Below, one piece after another: positions 1 through 7,739 of a stretch of 18,183 nucleotides of DNA. The notes under the pieces were generated by a model. The model was not told where the DNA came from and ran no database searches. It worked only from the letters and a program-made list of their open reading frames with translations. The translations under genes and the position numbers were made by a program. Positions within the stretch are counted from its first letter, which is position 1; each line of letters begins with the position of its first letter. The DNA lies in assembly GCA_002712945.1 (NCBI GenBank), contig PAVA01000034.1:1-18183 (forward strand). Reading direction: 5' to 3'. The stretch comes from Citromicrobium sp. Its GTDB lineage: Bacteria; Pseudomonadota; Alphaproteobacteria; Sphingomonadales; Sphingomonadaceae.

Positions 1-231
1 CGAGCGATTCAACGCGTCGATCTTCAACCGGCGCCATCCCTGCTCGCAAGGCCCGCCAGCGGTCAGTGTGACGCATCATCGCGATTTCGCGAAGGAAAAT
101 CCGGGCGGACCCCTTGGCGGGCGGCCCTGACCGCTTGTCGATCACGGTTGGTCGTCCGCCCACCTCCACTTGCGAAGGTCCCGGCGATGCCTACAAGCGG
201 AGCCACAGCCATTCTTGGGGGAAATACAGAC
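1..231. other. Leading non-coding stretch, no confident gene
   Basis: I see no supportable gene here. One forward frame is open from the window edge and stops near 129; another stops near 110. Neither tail is recognisable, so the 3' end of an upstream gene cannot be named. The stretch contains the 8-bp palindrome TTCGCGAA (86-93) and must hold the promoter of the exported DUF885 gene that starts at 232, but I cannot point to convincing -35/-10 boxes. Confidence 0.4.
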
Positions 232-2067
232 ATGACGCTCGTCCGCACCGGATATCTTGCCATTGCACTCGCGCTTGTCGCGGCACCGGGTGCCGCCCTC
301 GCAAAAGCCGGTACCGCTCAGGCCGATACCACGCAGGCCGAGCCGTCTGCCGAGCAGTCCGAGCACGACAAGCTGTTCGCCCTCTTCGCCGATTCCGACG
401 CGCGCAGCCTCGAACTCAACCCGCTCAGCCGCCTGTTCCGGGGCGACGACAAGAACGCGGACCGGCTCGGCGATTTCTTCACCGATTCCGCCTATTACGC
501 GCAGCTGCGCGACACGCAGCTCAACGTCGCGCTGCTCCAGCAGATCGACCGCAGCAAGCTCTCGGCCACCGACAAGCTCGCCTACGACGTGTTCCTCTAC
601 AACCAGGAGCAGGCGCTGAAGGGCAGTACGCCCGAAATCCGCGCGCTTACCGAGGTCCGCCCGGTCAACCACTTCAGCGGCTTCCACACCTTCTACCCCA
701 ACTTCGCGAGCGGCACGGGCGCGGCCCCGTTCAAGACCATCGCGAATTACGAGGATAACCTCAGCCGCCACGACGACTATATCGAGATAACCGACCGCTC
801 GATCGACAAGTTTCGCGAAGGCATGGAAAGCGGCGTGGTCGAGACCAAGCTGACCATCCGCAACGTGATCGAACAGCTCGACACGCAGCTCGCGATCCCG
901 ATCGAGGAATCGCAGTTCATGGGGCCGGTCGCGATGTTCCCCGACGACTTCTCGGAAGCCGACAAGGCGCGCCTGACCGAAGCCTATCGTGCCAAGACAC
1001 AAGAGATCTACGCCGCGCACGAAAAGATGCGCGATTTCCTGCGCGACGAATATCTGGCGGCCGCGCGCGAGGACGTCGGCCTCAGCCAGATGAAGGGCGG
1101 CGAGAAGCTCTACGAACTGATGATCGAGCAGACGACCACGCTGCCGCTGGAAGCGGACTATATCCACCAGCTGGGCCTCTCCGAGGTCGAGCGGATCAAG
1201 GGCGAGCTCGAAGCGCTGAAGGACGAGGTCGGCTTCGAAGGGACGCTGGGCGAATTCTTCGACTACGTGCGCACCGACGAGAAGTTCAAGCCGGAGAGCC
1301 GCGAGGCGCTGACCCAGACCTATTACGATATCGGCGAAGAGGTGGACGAGAAGATCGGCAACTACTTCTCGCTCGTCCCCAAGACCGATCTGGTCATCAA
1401 GCCCTACGATCCTTCGATCGAGCAGTTCAGCGCGGGCGGTTCCTACCAGTCGGGCACGCCCGACGGTTCGCGCCCCGGCACGTTCTTCTTCAACGCCTAC
1501 GACCTGCCCAGCCGCCTGACGACCGGCAACGTGACGCTCTATCTTCACGAGGGCGCGCCGGGGCATCACTTCCAGATCAGCCTCGCGCAGGAAAACGAGG
1601 CGCTGCCCGCCTTCATGCGCTTCGGCGGCAACACCGCCTATGTCGAAGGCTGGGCGCTCTATTCCGAAACGCTGGGCTACGAGATGGGCTTCTTCGACGA
1701 CCCGTGGAACCGTTACGGCACCCTGCAGGACGAGCAGTTGCGCGCGATGCGGCTGGTGGTCGACACGGGCCTGCATTCGAAGGGCTGGACCCGCGAGCAG
1801 GCGATCGACTTCATGCTCGAAAATTCGGGCATGACGCGGACCGAAGTGGTCGCCGAGGTGGAGCGCTATATCGCGATTCCCTCGCAGGCGCTGGCCTACA
1901 AGATCGGCGCGCTCAAGATTCAGGAACTGCGCGAAAAGGCCGAAACGCAGCTGGGCGATGCCTTCGACATCAAGGATTTCCACGCACAGGTGCTCGGCAC
2001 CGGAGCGCTGCCGCTGCCGGTGCTCGAGGAAAAGATCGACCGCTGGATCGCAAACGGCGGCGGCTGA
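232..2067 (+). CDS. Exported DUF885 family protein, predicted metallopeptidase-like
   Basis: The product is 611 residues long, the usual size for DUF885 proteins. I chose the ATG at 232 because it opens a classic signal peptide (MTLVRTGYLAIALALVAAPG, cleavage after about residue 24, Ala-Leu-Ala). The frame stays open upstream to 148, but that extension has no signal peptide. The family hallmark HEGAPGHH is at residues 439-446, followed by VEGWALYSE, whose Glu is residue 472. Together these look like the His, Glu and His plus a downstream Glu of a zinc peptidase active site. Family members are generally described only as DUF885, so the peptidase activity is inference from the motif. The signal peptide indicates a periplasmic or outer-membrane location. 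The gene stands alone and is followed by a strong hairpin (2111-2145). Family assignment is firm; substrate is unknown. Confidence 0.9.
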   Translation: MTLVRTGYLAIALALVAAPGAALAKAGTAQADTTQAEPSAEQSEHDKLFALFADSDARSLELNPLSRLFRGDDKNADRLGDFFTDSAYYAQLRDTQLNVALLQQIDRSKLSATDKLAYDVFLYNQEQALKGSTPEIRALTEVRPVNHFSGFHTFYPNFASGTGAAPFKTIANYEDNLSRHDDYIEITDRSIDKFREGMESGVVETKLTIRNVIEQLDTQLAIPIEESQFMGPVAMFPDDFSEADKARLTEAYRAKTQEIYAAHEKMRDFLRDEYLAAAREDVGLSQMKGGEKLYELMIEQTTTLPLEADYIHQLGLSEVERIKGELEALKDEVGFEGTLGEFFDYVRTDEKFKPESREALTQTYYDIGEEVDEKIGNYFSLVPKTDLVIKPYDPSIEQFSAGGSYQSGTPDGSRPGTFFFNAYDLPSRLTTGNVTLYLHEGAPGHHFQISLAQENEALPAFMRFGGNTAYVEGWALYSETLGYEMGFFDDPWNRYGTLQDEQLRAMRLVVDTGLHSKGWTREQAIDFMLENSGMTRTEVVAEVERYIAIPSQALAYKIGALKIQELREKAETQLGDAFDIKDFHAQVLGTGALPLPVLEEKIDRWIANGGG

Positions 2068-2110
2068 CCGCTCCGCCGGGGATCGCGGAACAGGTCCGGC
2101 CCGTTCAATC

Positions 2111-2145
2111 GGGGGAAAGCAGGGCGTAATGCCCCGCTCTCCCCC
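2111..2145 (+). terminator. Stem-loop terminator after the DUF885 gene
   Basis: Outer arms of 10 nt (2111-2120 and 2136-2145) pair with a single A.C mismatch. A second block GGGC/GCCC continues the stem inside, around the 5-nt loop GTAAT. The structure lies 44 nt after the stop codon. There is no clear T-tract behind it, as is common in high-GC genomes, so its strength as an intrinsic terminator is inferred. Confidence 0.65.
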
Positions 2146-2292
2146 TGTTCCCGCGTGAAACATATGATAAATCGGCGCTTCATCAGCCCGTCACCCAAGC
2201 GCATCAGGACGCTGGGGCCGCGAGGGATGGCGCGTCCGGGCACGGCCCCCGGATCGCGCGACAGAATCGATTGAAGGAGCATGCGCCGCACC

Positions 2293-2700
2293 ATGGCCAC
2301 CGCCGACACCATTCCCGCCTGGATCGCCATGTTCATCGGCATTTATGCCTTCGCCGCCGCGATGGGCGAACTGCGAATGCCAGGAACATGGAACGGCATG
2401 CTGGGCGATCTGGAACAATCGCCGGGAATGCGCTTTCTCGCCGGGCTCTTCACGCTCTCGCTGGGTGCGACGATCTACCTCGTCACGCCGTGGCGGCCCG
2501 ATGACTGGCTGTTCATCGCGGTGGCGGTGCTCGGCGGGTTGATGACCGTCGAGGGTATCCTTCTGCTCGCGGCGGGCGAACGCTTCGTTACCTTGGGCCG
2601 CTGGATGGTCGCGGGTGCAAGCGAGGTCTGGGCGGGGTTTTCCGCCGTGCTCGGCGCCGGGTTCATCTTCGTCGCCCTGTCGCGGCTCGATACGTTCTAG
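2293..2700 (+). CDS. Small four-helix inner-membrane protein, function unknown
   Basis: This is a 135-residue, very hydrophobic protein with four predicted membrane segments: roughly residues 5-24, 45-63, 72-93 and 108-128. I do not recognise a family. Two starts are possible. ATG 2281 lies only one base after the GAAGGAG ribosome-binding site (2273-2279), which is too close. ATG 2293 (MATADTIPAW) lies 13 bases after it and is preferred, with about 60:40 confidence. The region 2146-2280 upstream shows nothing else. The gene converges with the autotransporter gene, and the gap between them carries two hairpins. No function can be read from the neighbours. Confidence 0.75.
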   Translation: MATADTIPAWIAMFIGIYAFAAAMGELRMPGTWNGMLGDLEQSPGMRFLAGLFTLSLGATIYLVTPWRPDDWLFIAVAVLGGLMTVEGILLLAAGERFVTLGRWMVAGASEVWAGFSAVLGAGFIFVALSRLDTF

Positions 2701-2731
2701 GCCCAAGAAGCGTAGGTGGGCGACGGGGGTA

Positions 2732-2753
2732 GCCGGGAGGCGAAGCTCCCGGC
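2732..2753. terminator. Hairpin 1 between convergent genes
   Basis: A perfect 8-bp inverted repeat (GCCGGGAG / CTCCCGGC) encloses a 6-nt loop. It lies 31 nt after the stop of the small membrane protein and could end transcripts from either side. There is no T-tract. Confidence 0.5.
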
Positions 2754-2776
2754 CGAAGCGCGAAGCCCCCAGGCGA

Positions 2777-2796
2777 GAGACGGACGCCGCCGTCTC
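2777..2796. terminator. Hairpin 2 between convergent genes
   Basis: A 7-bp inverted repeat (GAGACGG / CCGTCTC) encloses a 6-nt loop and lies 26 nt beyond the stop of the minus-strand autotransporter gene. It is the better placed of the two hairpins to terminate that transcript. Confidence 0.5.
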
Positions 2797-2821
2797 CCGC
2801 TTTCCGTCGAAGACCGCCCCA

Positions 2822-5800
2822 TCAAAAACCGAAGGAGATCGTTACACGGCCCCCTGCGGCTTCGAATTCGTCTTCGCCGAGGCCGTCGTAGAAGCCGTTG
2901 ATGCCGATCCGCCATCCGGTCGGCGAGCCCATGTCGGCGCCGAGTTCCACCCTGCCCCGCAGGCCGTTCTCGATCACCAGATTGTCGCCTGCCCCGAATG
3001 AGAGCACGCCCTCGAACTGCGCATAGGGCAGAATGGCCCAGCCATTGTCCTGCGCGATCCGGTAGTCGAAGCGCGGGGCGAAGGAGAGTTCGCCCTGATC
3101 GACGGTTTGCGCGGGGATCGCGATGTCGAGTGCGTCGACATAGGCCTCCTGCTCTTCGCGCAGATAACGCAGCGACACCTCGGGCCAGAGGTGGGCCATT
3201 CCGCCCAGCGGAACCTGCCCTGTGAGCGAACCGGCAAACAGCAGGCGCTGCGTATCGAACCCGTCCACGAAGGTGCCGAAAGGCGAGATCGAGTTGTCGG
3301 ACCGGCCATAGGCAATCCGACCGTCGGCGTAGACCCGCTCGCCGAGTCTGGCGGTAACGTATGGGCCGACCATCCAGCCGGTGCCTTCGGCGGAGCCCGG
3401 CCCCGATCCGGTGGCCGCGAAGTCGTCGACCTGCACGAGGCCACCTATCAGGATATTCTCGCCCACGAGCGTGTCGATCCCGACGTAGCCGATCTTGAAG
3501 GTGCCTTCATTGCGGCCGAGCGTTGCGCGGGCGATCGTGAGATCGGCCCAGACATCGATCCCGCCGCGTGCCTCCCGGCGGCCCCTTGCGGCATCGACCA
3601 TCGCCAGGCTGGTCCTCACGCTTGCCTCGCCGCCACCCAGTTGCATGGCGAGGGGCAAGGCGCCGCTGCCGGGGACCGGCAGACCGTCGATGCTGGCCGT
3701 CCCGCCCGCCGCGGCGGTATTCTGCAAGCGCGCGATACGGCGCTGCAGATCGGGCTGGTTGCTCAGGATCAGCGCATTGCGGCCCGAAAGGAAGTCGCGG
3801 ATTGCACTGCTCGCCGCTTCCCGGCTGTTCGTCAGCACCGCGGTGCAGACCAGATCTTCGCCGGGAGACAGGGCAAGCGCGATGGATCGGCTTGCGAGGG
3901 CCGCCTGGCTGTCGCTGTCGTTGCAGCTGAGCGCGGTGAGCGCGTAGCCCTCGGCGGAAAGATCGGCGATCGAAAGACTGTAGCTCCCTGCCGCGACCCC
4001 GGTCGCCGTAAGCTGCCCCGTGCCGTTCGCGGTCGTGATGCTGCCATTCAGCGCCGCGACATCGGAGGTATAGGTGACGGTCGTGTCCGTCCCGACGATC
4101 TGCTGCACGATGGTGATCGTGCCGACCGCGCGCACCGCGATGGTCACGCTGTCGGGCGCGGAGCTGGTCTGCCCGTCGTCGACCACCAGCTCGAAGACGA
4201 GGTTGTCGGTCCCGTTCACCAGCGGCGCGGTGAAAGTAGGCTGTGCGGCAGTCGGATCGCTGAGCGTTACCGCTGGGCCGGATACCTGCGTCCACGCGTA
4301 GGTCAGCGGGTCGTTGTCGGGATCGGTCGATCCGGTCCCGTCAAGCGTCACGCTCTGCCCGCTGTCGATCGGCCCCTGATCGGCTCCCGCGTCGGCCACG
4401 GGCGGGTCGTTCGCTGCGACCGTGATCTGTACCGTGGCGGTGGAGCTTGCGAGTCCGTCACTCACCGTCACCTCGAAGGTCAGAACCTGCGCGGTCCCCA
4501 CCGCCGGCGGTGCGACGAAAGTGGGGGTCGCGGTGTTGGCCCCGGTCAGCGTAACCGAAGGTCCGCCCGTCTGGACGAAGCTGTAGGTCAGCGGATCGCC
4601 ATCCGGGTCGGTGGAGCCCGAGGCATCGAGCGTCACGCTCTGCCCGCCGGACACCGTCTGCGCCTGGCCGAGAATGGCGGTCGGCGCTGCATTGGAAGGA
4701 ACCGTGACCACCACCGTGTCGGTGCTGGTTGCCAGCCCATCGTCGACCGTCAGTTCGAATGTCAGTGTCTGCGCGAAAGCGGCGCTTTGTGGCGCGGTGA
4801 AACTGGGCTGTGCGGTGGCCGCACCATTGATCACGACCGAGGGGCCGGACGTCTGTACCCAGCTATAGGCGATCGCATCGCCGTCGCCATCGCTCGAGCC
4901 CGTGCCATCGAGCGTCACCGTGGACCCGCCCGCCGCGGTCTGGTCGCCCGCCGCATCGGCGGTGGGGCCAACATTGGCGAGGACGATCACGTCGACGCTG
5001 TCGCTCGCCGATGCATTCAGGTTGTCGGTCGCCGTGAAACCGAAGGTCAGAACCTGCTGGCTGTTGGTCTTGGCGGGCGCGGTGAAATCGGTTCCGAAAT
5101 TGGTGGGGGTGGACAGTGTCACCGCAGGACCGCTGTTCTGCGTCCACTGGACCGTCAGCGGATCGCCATCGGGATCGCTCGCCGTCCCGCTCAGCTCGAC
5201 CGGCGATCCGCCGGACACGGTCTGGTCCGCCCCTGCATCCACCGTGGGCGCAGAGTTCGCCCCTGCCGCAATCGTGATCACGACAGTGTCGGCGGAGGTC
5301 GTGAGACCATCGTCGGCGGTCAGCCGAAACTCCAGGCCCTGTGCCTGATTGATCTGGGCGGGCGCTGTAAAGCTGGCGTTGAGCGTGGTGGCGTTCTGGA
5401 TCGACACGCTGGGGCCGCTCACCTGGGTCCAGGTGTAGGTCAGCGGATCGTTGTCCGCATCGCTCGCGGTGCCGCTGAGGGCGACCGTGCCGCCACCATT
5501 GGCGAGGTTCTGATCGGGCCCCGCGTTCACGCTCGGCGCGGTATTGGCCATGCTTGCACAGGCGAGCCCTGCGGCTCGCATATCCGCTGTCGGGATGCTC
5601 GTGATCGAGATCGGCGCGCCCAGCTGGCCCTGGTCGGTCGTGGCCGTGCTCGGATCGAAAAACCGTATCTCGCGCGGCGAACTGTCGTTCGCAAAGGTGA
5701 AGCCGAAAGAGGCCGACACCGTCCCGCTGGATGGAACCGCAACCCCGGTCAGCGTCGGCTGGTTATAGCGCGTGCCGGTATCGGTGTAGACGCCATAGGC

Positions 5801-6013
5801 AAAATAGTCGGTCGCCCCCTGGTCGGCGACGGTTCCGGCCACGTCGAAGCTGAAGCCGACCAGGCAGACCGTGGAACTGACGCCCTGTACATTGGTGATC
5901 GTGACGTTGCTCACCGTCGCCGCATGAGCCTGCCCCGCGCTCGCCAGCGCCGCCACCGAGACCCCGCCGAGCACCAGTGCACGCGAGGTATTCTTCTTCC
6001 ACTTCCGCGACAT
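2822..6013 (-). CDS. Autotransporter with five PKD-like repeats and C-terminal beta-barrel
   Basis: The product has 1063 residues and probably displays its passenger on the cell surface. I chose ATG 6013 because it follows GGAGGGGG and opens a signal peptide ending Ala-Gln-Ala-His-Ala (about residue 31); the frame is open further upstream but that extension overlaps the regulatory element. In order: an N-terminal beta-rich domain (about 32-155); five PKD/K319-like repeats of about 94 residues (157-629), each with a DAGxDQT-type opening, DPDGDPLTYxWTQxSGP core and FxLxVDDG ending; a SpaA/prealbumin-like domain (about 630-730) containing a Cys pair; a helical linker (about 732-765); and an autotransporter-type barrel (about 815-1063) ending in Phe, as outer-membrane barrels do. 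The passenger lacks the usual beta-helix. It could be an adhesin. The upstream element at 6086-6103 is shared with the kinase, regulator and exported-protein genes. Confidence 0.88.
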   Translation of the reverse strand: MSRKWKKNTSRALVLGGVSVAALASAGQAHAATVSNVTITNVQGVSSTVCLVGFSFDVAGTVADQGATDYFAYGVYTDTGTRYNQPTLTGVAVPSSGTVSASFGFTFANDSSPREIRFFDPSTATTDQGQLGAPISITSIPTADMRAAGLACASMANTAPSVNAGPDQNLANGGGTVALSGTASDADNDPLTYTWTQVSGPSVSIQNATTLNASFTAPAQINQAQGLEFRLTADDGLTTSADTVVITIAAGANSAPTVDAGADQTVSGGSPVELSGTASDPDGDPLTVQWTQNSGPAVTLSTPTNFGTDFTAPAKTNSQQVLTFGFTATDNLNASASDSVDVIVLANVGPTADAAGDQTAAGGSTVTLDGTGSSDGDGDAIAYSWVQTSGPSVVINGAATAQPSFTAPQSAAFAQTLTFELTVDDGLATSTDTVVVTVPSNAAPTAILGQAQTVSGGQSVTLDASGSTDPDGDPLTYSFVQTGGPSVTLTGANTATPTFVAPPAVGTAQVLTFEVTVSDGLASSTATVQITVAANDPPVADAGADQGPIDSGQSVTLDGTGSTDPDNDPLTYAWTQVSGPAVTLSDPTAAQPTFTAPLVNGTDNLVFELVVDDGQTSSAPDSVTIAVRAVGTITIVQQIVGTDTTVTYTSDVAALNGSITTANGTGQLTATGVAAGSYSLSIADLSAEGYALTALSCNDSDSQAALASRSIALALSPGEDLVCTAVLTNSREAASSAIRDFLSGRNALILSNQPDLQRRIARLQNTAAAGGTASIDGLPVPGSGALPLAMQLGGGEASVRTSLAMVDAARGRREARGGIDVWADLTIARATLGRNEGTFKIGYVGIDTLVGENILIGGLVQVDDFAATGSGPGSAEGTGWMVGPYVTARLGERVYADGRIAYGRSDNSISPFGTFVDGFDTQRLLFAGSLTGQVPLGGMAHLWPEVSLRYLREEQEAYVDALDIAIPAQTVDQGELSFAPRFDYRIAQDNGWAILPYAQFEGVLSFGAGDNLVIENGLRGRVELGADMGSPTGWRIGINGFYDGLGEDEFEAAGGRVTISFGF
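4127..5545 (-). repeat. Five tandem PKD/K319-like protein repeats
   Basis: Inside the autotransporter gene, units run approximately 5545-5258, 5257-4973, 4972-4694, 4693-4412 and 4411-4127. Conserved positions include the acidic-Gly-Asp-Gln opening, the D-x-D-x-D-P-L-T-Y loop, the W/F-x-Q-x-x-G-P strand and the DDG turn. The copies have clearly diverged, so they are not a recent duplication. Confidence 0.85.
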
Positions 6014-6085
6014 ATACGCCCCCTCCGAAATCAGGACTGCATCCAGGTTTGGGGCGGAGCGTAAGCACGCCCTGCGCGAAGCGGC

Positions 6086-6103
6086 ATGCCATGGGCACGG
6101 TGC
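6086..6103 (-). promoter_or_regulatory. Shared element, copy A (autotransporter promoter)
   Basis: Plus-strand bases read ATGCCATGGGCACGGTGC. The core CCAT-N4-ACGG (6089-6100) is an inverted repeat with one mismatch. It ends 72 nt before the autotransporter start codon. A TAnnnT hexamer (TACGCT, 6063-6058 on the minus strand) begins 29 nt after the first base of ATGGCAT. A weaker second copy, CCAT-ATTC-GTGG (6103-6114), adjoins it. The site lies in the divergent gap shared with the 6198 lipoprotein gene, so it could affect both. Confidence 0.6.
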
Positions 6104-6197
6104 CATATTCGTGGTGACGCGGGCGTGCTCCGGCGCGGCTAGCTTTGGCAGTGCCGACGGGCGCCCTGCCCGTCCCGAATGGAGGGAGACCACGATC

Positions 6198-6551
6198 ATG
6201 AAGAGAACCATTCCGCTGGCCACGCTGGCCATCGTGCTTGCGCTGTCCGGCTGCGGCGAAGCAGAGCCCACGCCCGACGCCGACGCGAACGAAGCGGGCG
6301 CCGACACAACCGAAGGCGACAGCGCCCGGGCGATTACTCCTGCAGCCCTGAGTCAGGCCAAGACGCAGTGCGAGATCGCGGCCGTCGCGCAAGGTGGCAC
6401 GGCCGAACAGGCCAAGCCGCTGTGCGACTGCGTGATCGAGAGGGTCGCCGAAGGAAAATCCGTAGCGGAGTTTGCGGCCGTATCCGACGAGGAGGCCAAC
6501 GCGGTGCTGGAACAATGCGCCGAGGAAAATGGCATGTCCGACGAAATCTGA
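6198..6551 (+). CDS. Small cysteine-containing lipoprotein, function unknown
   Basis: The product has 117 residues. ATG 6198 is supported by GGAGGGAG nine bases upstream and by a lipoprotein signal peptide with lipobox LSGC (Cys about residue 19). The frame is open further upstream but has no export signal. After the lipid anchor comes an acidic, disordered linker (about 20-50), then a small helical domain with a Cys pattern: one Cys, then a Cys-x-Cys, then a final Cys near the end. This suggests disulfides in the periplasm. I do not recognise the family. It is divergent from the autotransporter gene, sharing the gap that holds regulatory copy A, and convergent with the exported-protein gene, from which a large stem-loop separates it. 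A role connected with those genes is possible but only inferred from position. Confidence 0.82.
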   Translation: MKRTIPLATLAIVLALSGCGEAEPTPDADANEAGADTTEGDSARAITPAALSQAKTQCEIAAVAQGGTAEQAKPLCDCVIERVAEGKSVAEFAAVSDEEANAVLEQCAEENGMSDEI

Positions 6552-6629
6552 TCTGCCATCGAGACGACGCAGGAGTGGCGGGCCAGATGCGCTGGCCGCC
6601 ACTCATCGTCCGCGATGCCTCTCGGCAGA
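6552..6629. terminator. Large bidirectional stem-loop between convergent stops
   Basis: The 81-bp gap between stop codons is almost entirely self-complementary. Central arms 6573-6586 and 6592-6604 form 13 base pairs with one bulged G around a 5-nt loop. Flanking pairs GACGA/TCGTC (6563-6567 with 6606-6610) and TCTGCC/GGCAGA (6552-6557 with 6624-6629) extend it. It probably terminates both the lipoprotein and the exported-protein transcripts. No T-tract is visible on either strand. Confidence 0.65.
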
Positions 6630-6632
6630 CCC

Positions 6633-7649
6633 TTATCCCCGACCCGGGATGTTCTCGCACAGCATTTCCTGATTGTCGCCGGAGCGATAATAGGTTGCGC
6701 CATAGCCCCCGCCGCCTGCGTATTTCTGCTCGAACAGGCCCTGGACCATGTAGCATTTTCCATCGGGTGCGCGGATCGCCATGCTCGCCCCCTGATCGCG
6801 CGAGACCGGACGGCCCGTTGCATCGTGCTGCACGCTCCAGGCGCGCGACGTCAGATGGACCTTCAGCACCTTGCCGCCCGCGTAGTCGCGGCTGAAAGGG
6901 CTTGCCCAATAGGCCTGGACGAAACTGCGCTCCAGCGCAGGATCGGATCGGACGGCATCATACATGCGCGTCGATGCCACCAGCGCGGCGTAGTTGGCGT
7001 CGGCCTGCTGCTCGATCTGGTCGAAGGTGCCGAGCTGCGCGAGGACGTCCGCTGCCGTCCGGTTCGCTTCGCGGATCGCGACGCTTTGCGGATAGAGCTT
7101 CTGGAGCTGGAGCAGGCGTTCGCGCATCGACAGGGGGACGCCGTATTTGGCGAACATCGTGCCCTTGCGCGTATCGTCGAGCGTCTTGTCGACATTCACC
7201 CGGCCGATCCGCGTCGCCATCGAATCCGCACTGCGTTCCGCCTCCTGCAGCAGGCGCGCGGTCGCTCGCCCGGACGTGTCGTTCGCACGAGCGATCAGAT
7301 CCGGCGTCAGACGGGTGTCCATCTCGCTGCGAAACCGGTCGACCTCCTGCTTGGCCATGTCCCATGCGCCGTCTTCCGCGCGCGCCAGGGCGCCGATATT
7401 CAGCGTGAACTTGAGGATGGCATCCAGCGTCTGCTCGATATCCTGCGCGTCGGCACGATCGGTGCGGGTATTGCCGGTTTCGGCACCCCGCCGCTGGCGC
7501 TGTTGCTCCGCCCGGTTGCCTGCTTGCCGTTCCACGCGCTCGCGCAGGTCGCCGATCGATTGCCCCGCGACCTCGCCGGGCAACGAAGCGCCCGTCACGG
7601 CCATGGCTGCGACGCCGACCAGCATGCTCTTGAAAGCCAGTGATGACAC
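6633..7649 (-). CDS. Exported protein of unknown function, sharing the two-component promoter element
   Basis: The product has 338 residues. The start is a GTG at 7649, placed seven bases after GGAG; it gives a signal peptide (MSSLAFKSMLVGVAAMAVTG, cleavage around residues 24-30). An in-frame ATG at 7625 would shorten the signal. The mature protein starts with a charged, Gln/Arg-rich, probably helical stretch (about 31-60), continues with mostly helical sequence to about residue 250, and ends in a Gly/Tyr-rich segment with two Cys (about 305-335) that could form a disulfide. I recognise no family or catalytic motif. It lies directly downstream of the response regulator on the same strand, but a 90-bp gap containing regulatory copy B suggests its own promoter. 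Periplasmic or secreted location is inferred from the signal peptide. Confidence 0.8.
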   Translation of the reverse strand: MSSLAFKSMLVGVAAMAVTGASLPGEVAGQSIGDLRERVERQAGNRAEQQRQRRGAETGNTRTDRADAQDIEQTLDAILKFTLNIGALARAEDGAWDMAKQEVDRFRSEMDTRLTPDLIARANDTSGRATARLLQEAERSADSMATRIGRVNVDKTLDDTRKGTMFAKYGVPLSMRERLLQLQKLYPQSVAIREANRTAADVLAQLGTFDQIEQQADANYAALVASTRMYDAVRSDPALERSFVQAYWASPFSRDYAGGKVLKVHLTSRAWSVQHDATGRPVSRDQGASMAIRAPDGKCYMVQGLFEQKYAGGGGYGATYYRSGDNQEMLCENIPGRG

Positions 7650-7710
7650 GGCCCGTCTCCTTCCATCGTTCCGGATGGGAGAACGCTACCCCGCAGCCCG
7701 CCGCTCGGGC

Positions 7711-7728
7711 ATGCCATGGGCATGGTGC
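7711..7728 (-). promoter_or_regulatory. Shared element, copy B (exported-protein promoter)
   Basis: Plus-strand bases read ATGCCATGGGCATGGTGC, the best match to the four-copy consensus. The perfect inverted-repeat core CCAT-N4-ATGG is at 7714-7725. It ends 61 nt before the GTG start. A TAnnnT hexamer (TAGCGT, 7688-7683, minus strand) begins 29 nt after the first base of ATGGCAT, the same spacing as in copy A. Confidence 0.65.
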
Positions 7729-7739
7729 GCAAGGCTTAG

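Noticed and set aside
86..93. TTCGCGAA palindrome upstream of the DUF885 gene as an operator
   Set aside because: An 8-bp palindrome is expected by chance in this length and no second copy or spacing supports it.
142..2163. A 673-codon open frame on the minus strand opposite the DUF885 gene
   Set aside because: It is a complement of a high-GC gene: low-complexity Leu/Val/Arg/Glu sequence with no recognisable domain, while the plus strand encodes conserved family motifs.
4127..5545. Regular repeats of about 280 bp considered as a CRISPR array or recent tandem duplication
   Set aside because: Units are far too long for CRISPR, lie in frame in a coding gene, and correspond to protein domains with diverged sequence.
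3107..6064. A 985-codon open frame on the plus strand opposite the autotransporter gene
   Set aside because: It mirrors the codon bias of the real gene on the other strand, has an Arg/Gly/His-rich composition with no domain, no signal, and runs out as soon as the real gene starts. The minus-strand frame has signal peptide, repeats, barrel and ribosome-binding site.
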